Part shown: piece after piece, positions 18,211 to 26,538 of the stretch
Numbering within the stretch: position 1 is the first letter of the stretch
How the letters are laid out: each line of letters opens with the position of its first letter
Assembly: GCF_003583765.1 (NCBI RefSeq)
Contig: NZ_QXQA01000001.1
Span: forward strand, 708,840-772,839
From: Paenibacillus nanensis
GTDB taxonomy: Bacteria; Bacillota; Bacilli; Paenibacillales; Paenibacillaceae
Reading direction: 5' to 3'
DNA: 64,000 nucleotides
Notes under the pieces: generated by a model
What the model saw: only the letters and a program-made list of their open reading frames with translations
Databases searched by the model: none
Told to the model about the DNA's origin: nothing
Program-made: the position numbers and the translations under genes

Positions 18211-19212
18211 ATGTCATACGCGCTGGACAGAGATTGGAGCAAGACGTGGACATCGGCGGCATGGGCTGTTCATGGAGCCGTATCCTACACGGACAAAAAG
18301 CATTTGACGCTGACGGATGTCATGGGCTTCACGGGACATGCTTTCCGCATGAACATCGACCCGGAGATCATGAGTATTGCGGCGCCGACGATGTTCCCCG
18401 GCGGTTATATTTTGCGCCGCAATTTGTGCAACCTGGGTTTTACGAGCTGTCTGGCCGACCCGATGGCTCCCGTGCCGCCCGACAAAGTAGAAAAAGTGAT
18501 GGCGCTCGTGCAGAGCTCCATCGACCGCGGCATCCCCGCGATCAGCTTCGACCTGTTTATACCGGAATTCGGGCTTCTTTACGGTTACGACGATGACAAG
18601 CAGCTTTTTCACGGCAAAGACGTCAGCAAGGACGGCACCATTCCGTATTCCAAGTTTGCTGACCCGAAAGAGCTGCTGTTTGTGACGACCATCAGCGACA
18701 GCCTGTCCCATTCCAAATACGAGATGCTCCGAATGGCGCTCCATATGATTGTGGACCATGCGCGGGGGAAAGAGTGGATGCATATCTTCGAAGGCAAATT
18801 CGTGCAAGGGCTTGCAGGCTACGAGGCCTGGATGAACGTGCTGAAGGAGAGGCGCGCGGATGAGCACGGCCATGCGTTTAACGTCGCGGTCATCGGCGAC
18901 GCGAGAGATTTCGCCGCGCGCTTCTTAAGCGAGCAGGCCTTCCGGTGGGACGGAGGCAATGTCGTGGAACGGACGGTCCGTTTTCGTATGGGGGAAGCCG
19001 CCAAGCATTACGCGGAAGTGTCCGCCGCGTTCGTCGAGCTGCGCGACATGTTCCCTTTCCCGCAAGGCGGTGCGCCTAAAGACCCGGACGACGCGGAGCG
19101 CGCGATCGGCTTGCTTCGAACCGCACTTGCCGCCGAGACAAAAGGCGTCGAGCAGCTCGAAGCGCTGTTTCATTTCATGAAAGAATATTATTCCGAGACA
19201 TGGATTAATTAA
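18211..19212 (+). CDS. Uncharacterised protein of the sigma-factor operon (possible BtrH/C39-like fold)
   Basis: A 333-residue soluble protein I cannot assign firmly. The N-terminal half alternates short helices and strands in the manner of papain/C39-like or BtrH-type domains: an early AWAVHGAVSY helix, a DVMGFTGHAFR segment, and SIDRGIPAISFDLFIPEFGLLYGYDDD, which resembles the GIPV-x-P-EYGL-GYD stretch seen in that group. The usual catalytic cysteine is absent from the early helix, so peptidase activity is doubtful. The C-terminal half is helical. ATG 18211 has GGAGG nine bases upstream. It sits between the ECF sigma gene and the triple-fusion protein, so a role in the same stress or self-protection response is likely but unproven. 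Confidence 0.6.
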   Translation: MSYALDRDWSKTWTSAAWAVHGAVSYTDKKHLTLTDVMGFTGHAFRMNIDPEIMSIAAPTMFPGGYILRRNLCNLGFTSCLADPMAPVPPDKVEKVMALVQSSIDRGIPAISFDLFIPEFGLLYGYDDDKQLFHGKDVSKDGTIPYSKFADPKELLFVTTISDSLSHSKYEMLRMALHMIVDHARGKEWMHIFEGKFVQGLAGYEAWMNVLKERRADEHGHAFNVAVIGDARDFAARFLSEQAFRWDGGNVVERTVRFRMGEAAKHYAEVSAAFVELRDMFPFPQGGAPKDPDDAERAIGLLRTALAAETKGVEQLEALFHFMKEYYSETWIN

Positions 19213-19227
19213 GAGGAGGAGACGACG

Positions 19228-20655
19228 ATGGCGCTTACGGATAAAAAGGTCTATGACGCGAAGGGAGGCTTCGAGCTCGCGGATCTGCGGGACGAGAAGC
19301 TGCATATGGTATCGCTCAAAGGGGCGGAGCTGCATGGCGTGGACGCCAGAGACACATCGCTTGTCCATGTCAATTTTGTCGGTTCCAAGTGGAAACATAT
19401 TTATTTCTCGAACGTCCATATCCATGAAACGCAGCTCGGCGGAACGGTGTTTGAAAATATTCGCAGGCCTGACGCGCCGGCAAGCCGGCTCGACGAGGAG
19501 CCGGGAACGGACGGCTGGGTCAATGTGGAGCCGGTCCGGTTCAAAACCTCCGATCTGAGCACGGCAATCTTCGAGGAATGCGATATGAGCGGCGCGGACT
19601 TCCGCGACTGCAAAGTGGATACGATGCGGATTAACGGCATACCGGTCGGCGAACTGCTGAAGCTGTACGAGGAGCATCGGGATCTTCCCCCGGCGGTGAA
19701 GGAGTTCCGGAGCATGAGGGAAGAGACAATTCAGTTCGCGCTGCGTATTCCCGCGGATAAGCTTGATCTTATCCCCGAAGGCTTCAATAACAGCATCCGC
19801 TGGAATCTGGGCCACCTTTTAGCTGCATGGGATCACGGCATCTTCCCGAAGCTTGGCGGCTCGTGGCGTATTCCCGAGCCATATCATTACCTGTTCCCGA
19901 ATGGCACCAGCCCGATGGATTGGCGTGAAGCTCCGCCGTCCCTGAAGGACATCGTAAGATGGATGAAGGAGCAGAAGGAGCTAATAACGGAGGAGCTTAC
20001 TCCTCATCTTGATTACCCGCTTGCCGAGCCGTTCCTGAACATGGCGACGATGGCGGAGATGCTGGAGTTTCTGCTGAACGAGGAGCAGCATCATCAGAAG
20101 AAGATGCGGGATATTCTGGCGGCGCTCGAGGAGGGTGTCCCTGCCGCATTCACGCCTGCCGTCCCCCGTGTAGTTAATCTGCCTGGCTTTACGGTGGTCG
20201 GGGTCTCCTTCGACGCGAACCTGAAGGAAATTGAGGAGCAGGGTCTTGGCAAAAGGGCATACGAGCAAGTAACCGCCCTTCGGAACGAAATTTCCGGCAG
20301 GAAGACGGATGACGTCGTGCTGATTCAGATCTATCCGATGAAAATGAATTTTAATCCTCATTCAGACGCCTTTACACAGCTTATCGGTTACCGCGTACAG
20401 GAAGGCGCCGAGAACGGAGAGCTGCCGGACGGCTTAACGAAAAGATTCTTTGCGGAAAGCGAATATGTCTCCTATACGCACCGCGGCTTGGAATCGGAGC
20501 TTGGGCGGTCCTACGATCTGCTCTACGGACGTTGGATGAGCGAGCATGAGCGGCGGCCGGGCGGATACGACATGGAGGTATGGGACAGCCGCTACAAGCC
20601 GGATCAGCAGGACAACGAGATCGATATGTTTGTGGCGCTGCACCCGAAAAAATAA
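19228..20655 (+). CDS. Triple fusion: pentapeptide repeats, DinB-like bundle and GyrI-like ligand-binding domain
   Basis: A 475-residue protein with three recognisable parts. Residues about 15-135 are pentapeptide-repeat-like (ADLRDEKLHMVSLKGAEL, then STAIFEECDMSGADFRDC). Residues about 160-300 form a DinB-type four-helix bundle with candidate metal-ligand histidines at H196 (NLGHLLAAWDH) and in NEEQHHQKK. Residues about 315-475 match the GyrI/AraC effector-binding fold (NLPGFTVVGVS, a long middle, then a GGYDMEVWDSR end). Each part is linked in other proteins to stress or drug response: pentapeptide proteins can protect gyrase, DinB proteins include thiol transferases, GyrI-like domains bind hydrophobic compounds. 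The combined function is unknown. ATG follows GAGGAGGAGAC. Confidence 0.8.
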   Translation: MALTDKKVYDAKGGFELADLRDEKLHMVSLKGAELHGVDARDTSLVHVNFVGSKWKHIYFSNVHIHETQLGGTVFENIRRPDAPASRLDEEPGTDGWVNVEPVRFKTSDLSTAIFEECDMSGADFRDCKVDTMRINGIPVGELLKLYEEHRDLPPAVKEFRSMREETIQFALRIPADKLDLIPEGFNNSIRWNLGHLLAAWDHGIFPKLGGSWRIPEPYHYLFPNGTSPMDWREAPPSLKDIVRWMKEQKELITEELTPHLDYPLAEPFLNMATMAEMLEFLLNEEQHHQKKMRDILAALEEGVPAAFTPAVPRVVNLPGFTVVGVSFDANLKEIEEQGLGKRAYEQVTALRNEISGRKTDDVVLIQIYPMKMNFNPHSDAFTQLIGYRVQEGAENGELPDGLTKRFFAESEYVSYTHRGLESELGRSYDLLYGRWMSEHERRPGGYDMEVWDSRYKPDQQDNEIDMFVALHPKK

Positions 20656-20675
20656 CATGCCCGGGAGGTCAGGCC

Positions 20676-21428
20676 ATGCCCTTTACATTTGCCCATCCGC
20701 TATATGCGGCGCCGCTTAAGCTGGCTAAGCCCGGCCTCTTCAGTTTAACCGGTCTGACGCTTGGCAGCATGTCGCCGGATTTCGAATATTTTATCGCGCT
20801 TGAGCCCTACCAGACGATTGGTCACAGCTTGACGGGACTGCTGTTCCAAGCTTTGCCTCTTTGCATTCTGTTTGCGCTATTATTTCACCATGTGGTGAAG
20901 AGGCCTCTTGCTGAGCATTTGCCGTCCGTATTGGGGTTAGATGAAAGGGCGAGGCGGCTCGTGCGGCTGTACCCTTGGGAGATGAGCGGCGGAACGCGAT
21001 GGTTCCTTTTCCTGCTGTCCGTCGTGATCGGCTTCTTCTCCCATCTTTTTGTGGACGCCTTTACTCACGAGCATGGGATCGTTGTCACGAGATGGTCTTT
21101 GCTCCGTGAGGAAGTACTGGGAATGCCCGTATATAAGCTGCTGCAGCACGGGCTTTCGCTGCTCGGGCTTTTGGGCATCGCCGTGTTTGTGTTTGCGGCG
21201 CTGAGAGGTGCTGGGGCAGGGGAGCCTGCAGGCTATGCGGGCGGGGCAGGATACGGGAGCAAAATCCGGTATTGGGGCGTGACGGCGGCGGTAATCGTTA
21301 TAACGGTATGCGTCAAGCTTATATTTTCTCCAGGCGGCAATCTAATCGGAATATTGGTCGTTTCGCCGATTACGGGCTTCTTATTAGGACTGCTTGTTGC
21401 CTCGGCTATAAGCAAATTGTCGTCCTAA
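20676..21428 (+). CDS. DUF4184-family membrane protein
   Basis: A 250-residue integral membrane protein with about six hydrophobic segments (near 50-70, 110-130, 155-180, 195-215, 220-245). The N-terminal signature of the DUF4184 family is present: PFTFAHPLYAAPL, then TLGSMSPDFEYFI and HSLTG. A conserved GFFSHLFVDAFTHEHG histidine/aspartate motif lies inside the membrane region. The molecular role is unknown. ATG 20676 follows GGGAGG after a 20-base gap from the triple-fusion gene, so it is probably the last gene of the sigma-factor operon. Confidence 0.8.
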   Translation: MPFTFAHPLYAAPLKLAKPGLFSLTGLTLGSMSPDFEYFIALEPYQTIGHSLTGLLFQALPLCILFALLFHHVVKRPLAEHLPSVLGLDERARRLVRLYPWEMSGGTRWFLFLLSVVIGFFSHLFVDAFTHEHGIVVTRWSLLREEVLGMPVYKLLQHGLSLLGLLGIAVFVFAALRGAGAGEPAGYAGGAGYGSKIRYWGVTAAVIVITVCVKLIFSPGGNLIGILVVSPITGFLLGLLVASAISKLSS

Positions 21429-21521
21429 GCCGTTCTAAGCTTGCGGTTTGACTTTCGAAACTGTATGAAATATGATTACAGTATTGTTTGGAAGTTTAAT
21501 TAACTGCAAGGGGTGAAGCCC

Positions 21522-22556
21522 GTGAATTTGGATAAACAGCAAGCTTCAACAACGAAGGCGGGACCGTCCTTCCAAATCCCGTTGTCGGTACTCGATGTAT
21601 CGCCGATCGTTCAAGGCGGCACGGTGGCGGAATCGCTGCAGAACACGCTGGACTTGGCGCAGCACGCTGAGCGCTGGCAGTATAACCGGTACTGGCTCGC
21701 GGAGCATCATAATTCTCCGAGCATCGCCAGTTCCGCGACATCGGTTGTCATTGGCCACGTGGCCGGGGGCACGAAGAGCATCCGCGTCGGCGCCGGCGGC
21801 ATTATGCTGCCGAACCATGCGCCGCTCGTCATCGCGGAGCAATTCGGCACGCTTGACGCGCTGTACCCTGGACGCATCGACCTCGGCCTCGGACGCGCGC
21901 CGGGCACGGATCAGCTCACGGCGGCGGCGCTGCGCGGCGTAAGGGGGACGAACGGCGGGAATTTCCCGGAGCAGCTGGAACAGCTTCGCGCCTTTATGGA
22001 TCCTTCCCGCGCCGAGGTCGCGATGGCGGTACGCGCCATTCCGGGCGAAGGAGCGCAGGTGCCGATCTGGCTGCTGGGCTCGAGCGATTTCAGCGCCATG
22101 CTGGCGGCGGAGCTTGGCCTTCCGTTTGCGTTCGCCGGACATTTCTCCCCGACGTATACCGTGCCCGCGATGAACCTGTACCGGAATAATTTCAAGCCAT
22201 CCGATATACTTGGGGAGCCATACGGCATGGTTGCCGTCAACGTCATCGCTGCGGACACGGACGAAGAGGCGACTTATCTGGCGACATCGATGCAGCAGCT
22301 GTTCCTGAGCTTTATCCGGAATAAACCGGGTCCACTGCCTGCCCCGGTGCGAAATATGGATGAGCTATGGACGACCCAAGAGAAATACGCGCTGCAGCAG
22401 CAGCTGGGCTCTTCCATCGTTGGAGGACCGGAGACGGTGAAGGAGAAGCTTGGCGCATATATTGAAGCGACCGGGGCTAACGAAATTATGGTAGCGGCGC
22501 ACATTTACGATCATGCCGCGCGCCTGCGGTCTTACGAAATTATCGCCGGATTGTAA
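21522..22556 (+). CDS. LLM-class flavin-dependent oxidoreductase (bacterial luciferase-like)
   Basis: A 344-residue TIM-barrel monooxygenase of the luciferase-like group that uses reduced FMN and oxygen. Landmarks are the N-terminal [20 protein letters not shown], the [23 protein letters not shown] block, [22 protein letters not shown] and a C-terminal [11 protein letters not shown]. This fits the YvbT/MsnO8-like class common in Firmicutes with unknown substrates. GTG 21522 is chosen; GTG 21513 overlaps the AAGGGG ribosome site. It is a single gene closed by a bidirectional terminator. Confidence 0.9.
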   Translation: MNLDKQQASTTKAGPSFQIPLSVLDVSPIVQGGTVAESLQNTLDLAQHAERWQYNRYWLAEHHNSPSIASSATSVVIGHVAGGTKSIRVGAGGIMLPNHAPLVIAEQFGTLDALYPGRIDLGLGRAPGTDQLTAAALRGVRGTNGGNFPEQLEQLRAFMDPSRAEVAMAVRAIPGEGAQVPIWLLGSSDFSAMLAAELGLPFAFAGHFSPTYTVPAMNLYRNNFKPSDILGEPYGMVAVNVIAADTDEEATYLATSMQQLFLSFIRNKPGPLPAPVRNMDELWTTQEKYALQQQLGSSIVGGPETVKEKLGAYIEATGANEIMVAAHIYDHAARLRSYEIIAGL

Positions 22557-22561
22557 CAGTC

Positions 22562-22593
22562 AAAAGAGGCTCTTCCTCGGAGGAGCCTCTTTT
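22562..22593. terminator. Bidirectional terminator
   Basis: AAAAGAGGCTC and GAGCCTCTTTT form an 11-bp stem flanked by A and T runs, between converging genes. Confidence 0.88.
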
Positions 22594-22604
22594 ATTATGG
22601 CCGT

Positions 22605-23255
22605 TTATGAACGTGTAGCGGCTGCCGTTTCAGGCGGACGATAGCCCCTCATCAGCTCCTGGATTGAAAAGCCGAAGTCCATCTGCAGATGAGGGTAGTC
22701 TTTAAAGTCCTTCCAATCGCCGCCCCAGCTGAAGCCGAGCCGTTTGGCGATCGCCACGACTTCCATCCAGTCCGCTTCTCCGTTTCGGTTGCCGTCATAT
22801 TCCAAATCCCAAATGATTTGGCCTTTGCTTGTCTTAAGCGCAAAGTCGATCGCGAGCCCGTAATTATGATACGAACCGCCGCCGCGCACATGCGTTACGA
22901 CAGGACCGCTGGTCGTGCGGCCTTTCTCGTAAAGCGCGTTCTGCTCCTCGTGGCTGCGGAAGCCGTCCGTAATGACAACGTCGATGTCCAGCTTAGCCGC
23001 TTCCGCGACAAGCTCTGCCTGCTTTTCGGCCACGATAGGATGGAGAGATGTGATAGGCGGCACATCCTTTTTGACGAACGGCAGCAAACGCCCGATCTGC
23101 TCGTAACGGCTGGTCAGCATAGCGGCTGCAATCATCAGCAGGAACAGAAAAAGAATCCAATTGCGCAGCCTTCTGCTTCGCGAAGCTGGCCGTTTAACGG
23201 GCGGGATCGGGGGCAGATTCATGCCGGGCCGAGGATTTGGTTCGAGTTGATGCAT
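22605..23255 (-). CDS. M15-family peptidase (CwlK/VanY-like cell-wall endopeptidase)
   Basis: A 216-residue protein with a short Pro/Arg-rich cytoplasmic start, one membrane anchor at about 31-48 (NWILFLFLLMIAAAML) and an extracellular M15 peptidase domain. The zinc site is visible: the HxxxxxxD of SYHNYGLAIDF, and the final histidine of DYPHLQMDFG. Other family residues include TDGFRSHEEQNALY. Members cleave peptidoglycan stem peptides (L-Ala-D-Glu or D-Ala-D-Ala bonds); which applies is not certain. The ATG start has AAGGAG about 12 bases upstream, slightly long spacing. Confidence 0.88.
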   Translation of the reverse strand: MHQLEPNPRPGMNLPPIPPVKRPASRSRRLRNWILFLFLLMIAAAMLTSRYEQIGRLLPFVKKDVPPITSLHPIVAEKQAELVAEAAKLDIDVVITDGFRSHEEQNALYEKGRTTSGPVVTHVRGGGSYHNYGLAIDFALKTSKGQIIWDLEYDGNRNGEADWMEVVAIAKRLGFSWGGDWKDFKDYPHLQMDFGFSIQELMRGYRPPETAAATRS

Positions 23256-23354
23256 CGTATCGTAGAACTCCTTAGACGAATAAATTATTTTTGTATGTTA
23301 ATAGTACGGGACGCAATATAGGATTGCAACGGGACCGAGGGCTAGGATGACGGC

Positions 23355-24731
23355 TTATCCGAACCCCGAATGCTCGGCAAGAAAGGACGACCACGCGCTT
23401 TTTAACCGCTGCACGCCAAGCCTGATTTCCGACTCGTCTAATCCCCCGAAGCCCAAGTATATGCTGGAGAGGCCGCATGCAGATTCCGAATCGGGATCTT
23501 GACTTTCATAGACGATTACGCCTTCTTTTCTGGCCGCTTCTACCAAAATGGCTGATGGAACAGGCGCTTCAACCGATAGATGCATATGCAAAGCCGTTCC
23601 GCTGTTGTGAATGGTTACGGATTGCGGCATATTCTCTTGCACGCAGGATGCCAGAAGCTCATATTTTTTTCGGTAAATCTGGTTCATGCGCCGCAGATGG
23701 CGGTACCAATGACCGCGCGATAGCAATAGCCCGACCGCCGTTTGATCGATTCTGGACGGAGGAGATAACGTATATGGCATCGATTGTAGGCTGTGCAGCA
23801 GCCTTCTGGGAAGGACCATGTAATTGATGCGAATCGCCGGCGTAAAGGCCTTGGAGAAGGTGCCGATATAGATGACCCGGTCCCCTCGATCAAGCCCTTG
23901 AATGGCTGGAACGGGTTTGCCGGAGATCCGAAGCTCGCCGTCATAGTCATCCTCGATAATAAAGCCGTCATTTTCGTAAGCCCATTGCAACATTTTTAGT
24001 CTATGGGCATAGGGCAATGGAGCGCCGGCCGGCCGGTGCGAAGGCGTCGTATAAAGCAGCCGCAGCCCGCCTGCCTCATCCGAAGGCAATTGAACCTTGT
24101 TTTCATCCACCACAAAAGGCACGATGTGAAACGGATGCTGATCAAAAATAGTCCGCACCTGGGCAATGCTGTATCGCTCCATCCCCACCTTCGTCTGCTT
24201 CCCGAATAGCTTCGACAGCAGCTGAAGGACGTAAGAAAAGCCGCTGCCTATGACGATTTGCTCGGGCGAGCATACGACTCCCCGCGAGCTGCGCAAATAA
24301 TGGGCCAGACTGTCTCTCAGTCCTTGCTCGCCAAACGGATCGCCGTATTGATGGATGGACTCGCTGAGCAGCAGCAGCGACTCTCCGACTGCGGCTTTCC
24401 ATAACCGCATCGGAAACGAAGCCTTGTCGACAGCGAGAAGGCTGAAATCGATCGCTGCCGTTTTTCGAGGCGGATCTGAGCTTACCGGTGGTCCGGGATG
24501 AATGACGTACAGGCCGGATCTTTCCTTGCTGTAAACATACCCCTCTTCAAGAAGCATATGATAGGCTGTTTCGATGGTCGTTTTACTTACTTTAATTTGG
24601 TTCCGAAGCGAAAGAATCGAAGGCAGTTTCGTTCCGTCCTTTAATACGCCCTCGTGAATAAGGGTCCGTAAATGCCGGTATAACTGCAAATAAAGCGGTT
24701 CTTCCTCATGAAAGGACGGGATAATTTCGAT
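23355..24731 (-). CDS. MocR-family regulator (GntR helix-turn-helix fused to a PLP aminotransferase fold)
   Basis: About 458 residues: an N-terminal GntR-type winged helix (LYLQLYRHLRTLIHEG, KLPSILSLRNQIKVSKTTIETAY) and a fold-I aminotransferase domain. PLP lysine is in GTFSKAFTPAIR, with IEDDYDGELR upstream. MocR proteins bind PLP and an amine to regulate vitamin or amino-acid genes. The start is unusual. The best ribosome site (AAAAGGAGG) is eight bases before an ATC codon at 24731, and the homologous N-terminal PLY lies downstream of it. The first standard codon is TTG 24689, which would trim the winged helix. It is divergent from the DJ-1/RidA fusion gene, its probable target. Confidence 0.85.
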   Translation of the reverse strand: MEIIPSFHEEEPLYLQLYRHLRTLIHEGVLKDGTKLPSILSLRNQIKVSKTTIETAYHMLLEEGYVYSKERSGLYVIHPGPPVSSDPPRKTAAIDFSLLAVDKASFPMRLWKAAVGESLLLLSESIHQYGDPFGEQGLRDSLAHYLRSSRGVVCSPEQIVIGSGFSYVLQLLSKLFGKQTKVGMERYSIAQVRTIFDQHPFHIVPFVVDENKVQLPSDEAGGLRLLYTTPSHRPAGAPLPYAHRLKMLQWAYENDGFIIEDDYDGELRISGKPVPAIQGLDRGDRVIYIGTFSKAFTPAIRINYMVLPRRLLHSLQSMPYTLSPPSRIDQTAVGLLLSRGHWYRHLRRMNQIYRKKYELLASCVQENMPQSVTIHNSGTALHMHLSVEAPVPSAILVEAARKEGVIVYESQDPDSESACGLSSIYLGFGGLDESEIRLGVQRLKSAWSSFLAEHSGFG

Positions 24732-24864
24732 GGGACCCGCCTCCTTTTATCTGACCTCTAAAAATGTTCGTTGTCTGACCCTTCTTATCATGTCACAGCT
24801 TCTATAAACTTTGCAATAAATGTAAGCTTGCCGGCGGTTGACTATAAGAAGAGGAGGCAATGGC

Positions 24865-25905
24865 ATGAGAATGGCGTTTATCGTTTTTGACGAGATGACT
24901 ACGTTGGACTTAGCGGGATTCCATAATGCGGTGACATGGCTGAAAAAAAAGGGACTGGCCGAAGGGCTGGAGTGGGATTATTGCTCGAACCGGGAAGAAA
25001 TAACCGATGATCGGGGGATGGTGATTAAAGCGAATCGAGTGTTGCCGGATCTGTCCGAATACGATCTGCTATTCATTCCCGGGGGAAAAGGGACAAGACA
25101 GCTTGTGCATAACCATTCTTTTATTCGTTGGTTAGAAAGCGCTCGCACAGTGGAATATAAGGTATCGGTTTGCACGGGAGCGCTTTTGCTGGGAGCGGCC
25201 GGACTGATTCGCGATCGCAAGGTTACGACAAATCCGTTAGCGCTTGACGAGGTGAGACCGTATTGCGGGAGGGTGGAGAGAGCCCGGTATATGCGGGACG
25301 GGAATGTGTTTACGGGCGGGGGCATAACAACGTCTGTCGATGTAGGCTTGTTTTTTGTAGAGTCCGTATTTGGCAGAGAAGCGGCTGAAGAAATTCAAAG
25401 GCTGATGGATTATCCTTACTATCCGGTCCAAAGCAGCGGGAGCGGGCGCTCTTGTCAGTCGGTTTCCGATAATTTAAAGCTGCTGGGGATCGAGCTGCCC
25501 GCAGCGCTTCAGCCGGCGGGGAAATACGCGAATGTTGTGCGCGTCAACAACCTGTTATACGTATCGGGCAAAGGACCTTCGGGCCAATGTAGAGGTAAGC
25601 TCGGCGGCGAATATACGACGGAAGAAGGCTACCGGCTCGCAAGAGATACCGCGATACAGATTTTGGCGGTGCTGCAATCGGCCTGCGGCTCCCTAGAAAA
25701 AATAAAAAGAGTAGTGAAGGTTCAAGGCTTCGTCAACGCCGTTCCCGAGTTCGAGGAGCATCATCTCGTGCTGAACGGCTGCTCCGATTTATTTTTGGAT
25801 GTGTTCGGCGATAAGGGCGTGCATGCGCGGTCCGTTCTCGGAGCCGTGTCGGTCAGAGATAATTTGCCGATCATTGTGGATTCCATATTTGAAATCGAAG
25901 AGTAG
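24865..25905 (+). CDS. DJ-1/PfpI-family protein fused to a RidA (YjgF/YER057c) domain
   Basis: A 346-residue two-domain protein. Residues 1-195 are a DJ-1/PfpI domain of the isonitrile hydratase or transcription-regulator type: MAFIVFDEMTTLDLAG, the IPGGKG loop, the nucleophile-elbow C103 in SVCTGALLLGAAG, and GGGITTSVDVGLF. Residues about 218-346 are RidA-like, including NNLLYVSGKGPSG and the HARSVLGA arginine that binds the carboxylate of 2-iminoacid substrates. RidA deaminates reactive enamine/imine intermediates from PLP enzymes. The start is ATG 24865 with GGAGG seven bases upstream. The divergent MocR regulator, itself a PLP sensor, suggests a shared role in amine or imine chemistry. 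The actual substrate is unknown. Confidence 0.87.
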   Translation: MRMAFIVFDEMTTLDLAGFHNAVTWLKKKGLAEGLEWDYCSNREEITDDRGMVIKANRVLPDLSEYDLLFIPGGKGTRQLVHNHSFIRWLESARTVEYKVSVCTGALLLGAAGLIRDRKVTTNPLALDEVRPYCGRVERARYMRDGNVFTGGGITTSVDVGLFFVESVFGREAAEEIQRLMDYPYYPVQSSGSGRSCQSVSDNLKLLGIELPAALQPAGKYANVVRVNNLLYVSGKGPSGQCRGKLGGEYTTEEGYRLARDTAIQILAVLQSACGSLEKIKRVVKVQGFVNAVPEFEEHHLVLNGCSDLFLDVFGDKGVHARSVLGAVSVRDNLPIIVDSIFEIEE

Positions 25906-25924
25906 AACGAGCTTAATAACTCAA

Positions 25925-26236
25925 TTAATCTTTTAGCAGCTTATACAAATGGTCGACGGAACGCATAGCGTACTCCTGCTGGACGACGCGGCCGTTTTTG
26001 AAAACAATTAGACACGGCACGCTCGCGATGCGCCACTCTTCTCTTAAGCGAGGCGTAAAGTTGATGTTCGTTTTGTAGATCGGGTAGTCGGTGCCGGCAG
26101 CCTCTGCGATCTCCAGCATACGTTCTGCGACCTTGCAGGTGCCGCACATGGGCGTCGCGAACAGGATGGCGGTGCGTCCGATATCCGCCCTGCTCAGCTG
26201 AAGGAGCTCTTTTTCGTTTAATTCTTGCAAGGGCAT
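25925..26236 (-). CDS. Thioredoxin-like protein
   Basis: A 103-residue thioredoxin-fold protein with active site C31-G-T-C34 in ATPMCGTCKVAERM and the cis-proline in ASVPCL. It probably reduces disulfides in the cytoplasm; no signal peptide is seen. CGTC instead of CGPC should alter its redox potential. I chose ATG 26236 because AGAGGAG lies about 12 bases upstream; longer frames to 26272 lack a ribosome site. It is convergent with the DJ-1/RidA gene, with only about 19 bases between the stops. Confidence 0.87.
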   Translation of the reverse strand: MPLQELNEKELLQLSRADIGRTAILFATPMCGTCKVAERMLEIAEAAGTDYPIYKTNINFTPRLREEWRIASVPCLIVFKNGRVVQQEYAMRSVDHLYKLLKD

Positions 26237-26351
26237 AACATGAATATCTCCTCTCTGCATTTTTTTTATCATAACACAAAAAAAAGTGGAACCACCCGAA
26301 ACGCTGACACGTATTGCTCTTTAGTTAAAACACAATCTATACACGCGGTAT

Positions 26352-26452
26352 TCTCCAAAGGGGAGTAGCTGGCACAACAATGTCGTCATTACGAGAACCG
26401 GATTCTCCGGCATTGTTGGCAACGTCATGACGTTGTTTGCGAGACCTTTGAC
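26352..26452 (+). ncRNA. yybP-ykoY (Mn2+) riboswitch aptamer
   Basis: The hallmark yybP-ykoY elements occur in order: CCAAAGGGGAGTAGC opening P1, TCGTCATTACGAGA, TCTCCGG, TTGGCAACG, and the closing TTGCGAGACCTTTG. P1 pairs CAAAGG with CCTTTG. This class binds Mn2+ and commonly precedes terC/mntP-type genes, exactly as here. The 3' arm of P1 is also the 5' arm of an intrinsic terminator, so ligand binding should prevent termination (an ON switch). Confidence 0.93.
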
Positions 26453-26485
26453 TGGTGTTTCTTACGCCAGCCAAAGGTCTTTTTT
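26442..26485 (+). terminator. Riboswitch expression-platform terminator
   Basis: AGACCTTTG pairs with CAAAGGTCT, extended by ACTGG with CCAG-type pairing, then a T-run at 26480-26485. The first arm overlaps the riboswitch P1, giving mutually exclusive folds. Confidence 0.9.
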
Positions 26486-26538
26486 GCGTGCATGGGGCGT
26501 GGATGTGAGGCATTTATTTTCGTTAGGGGGCACGGTTG

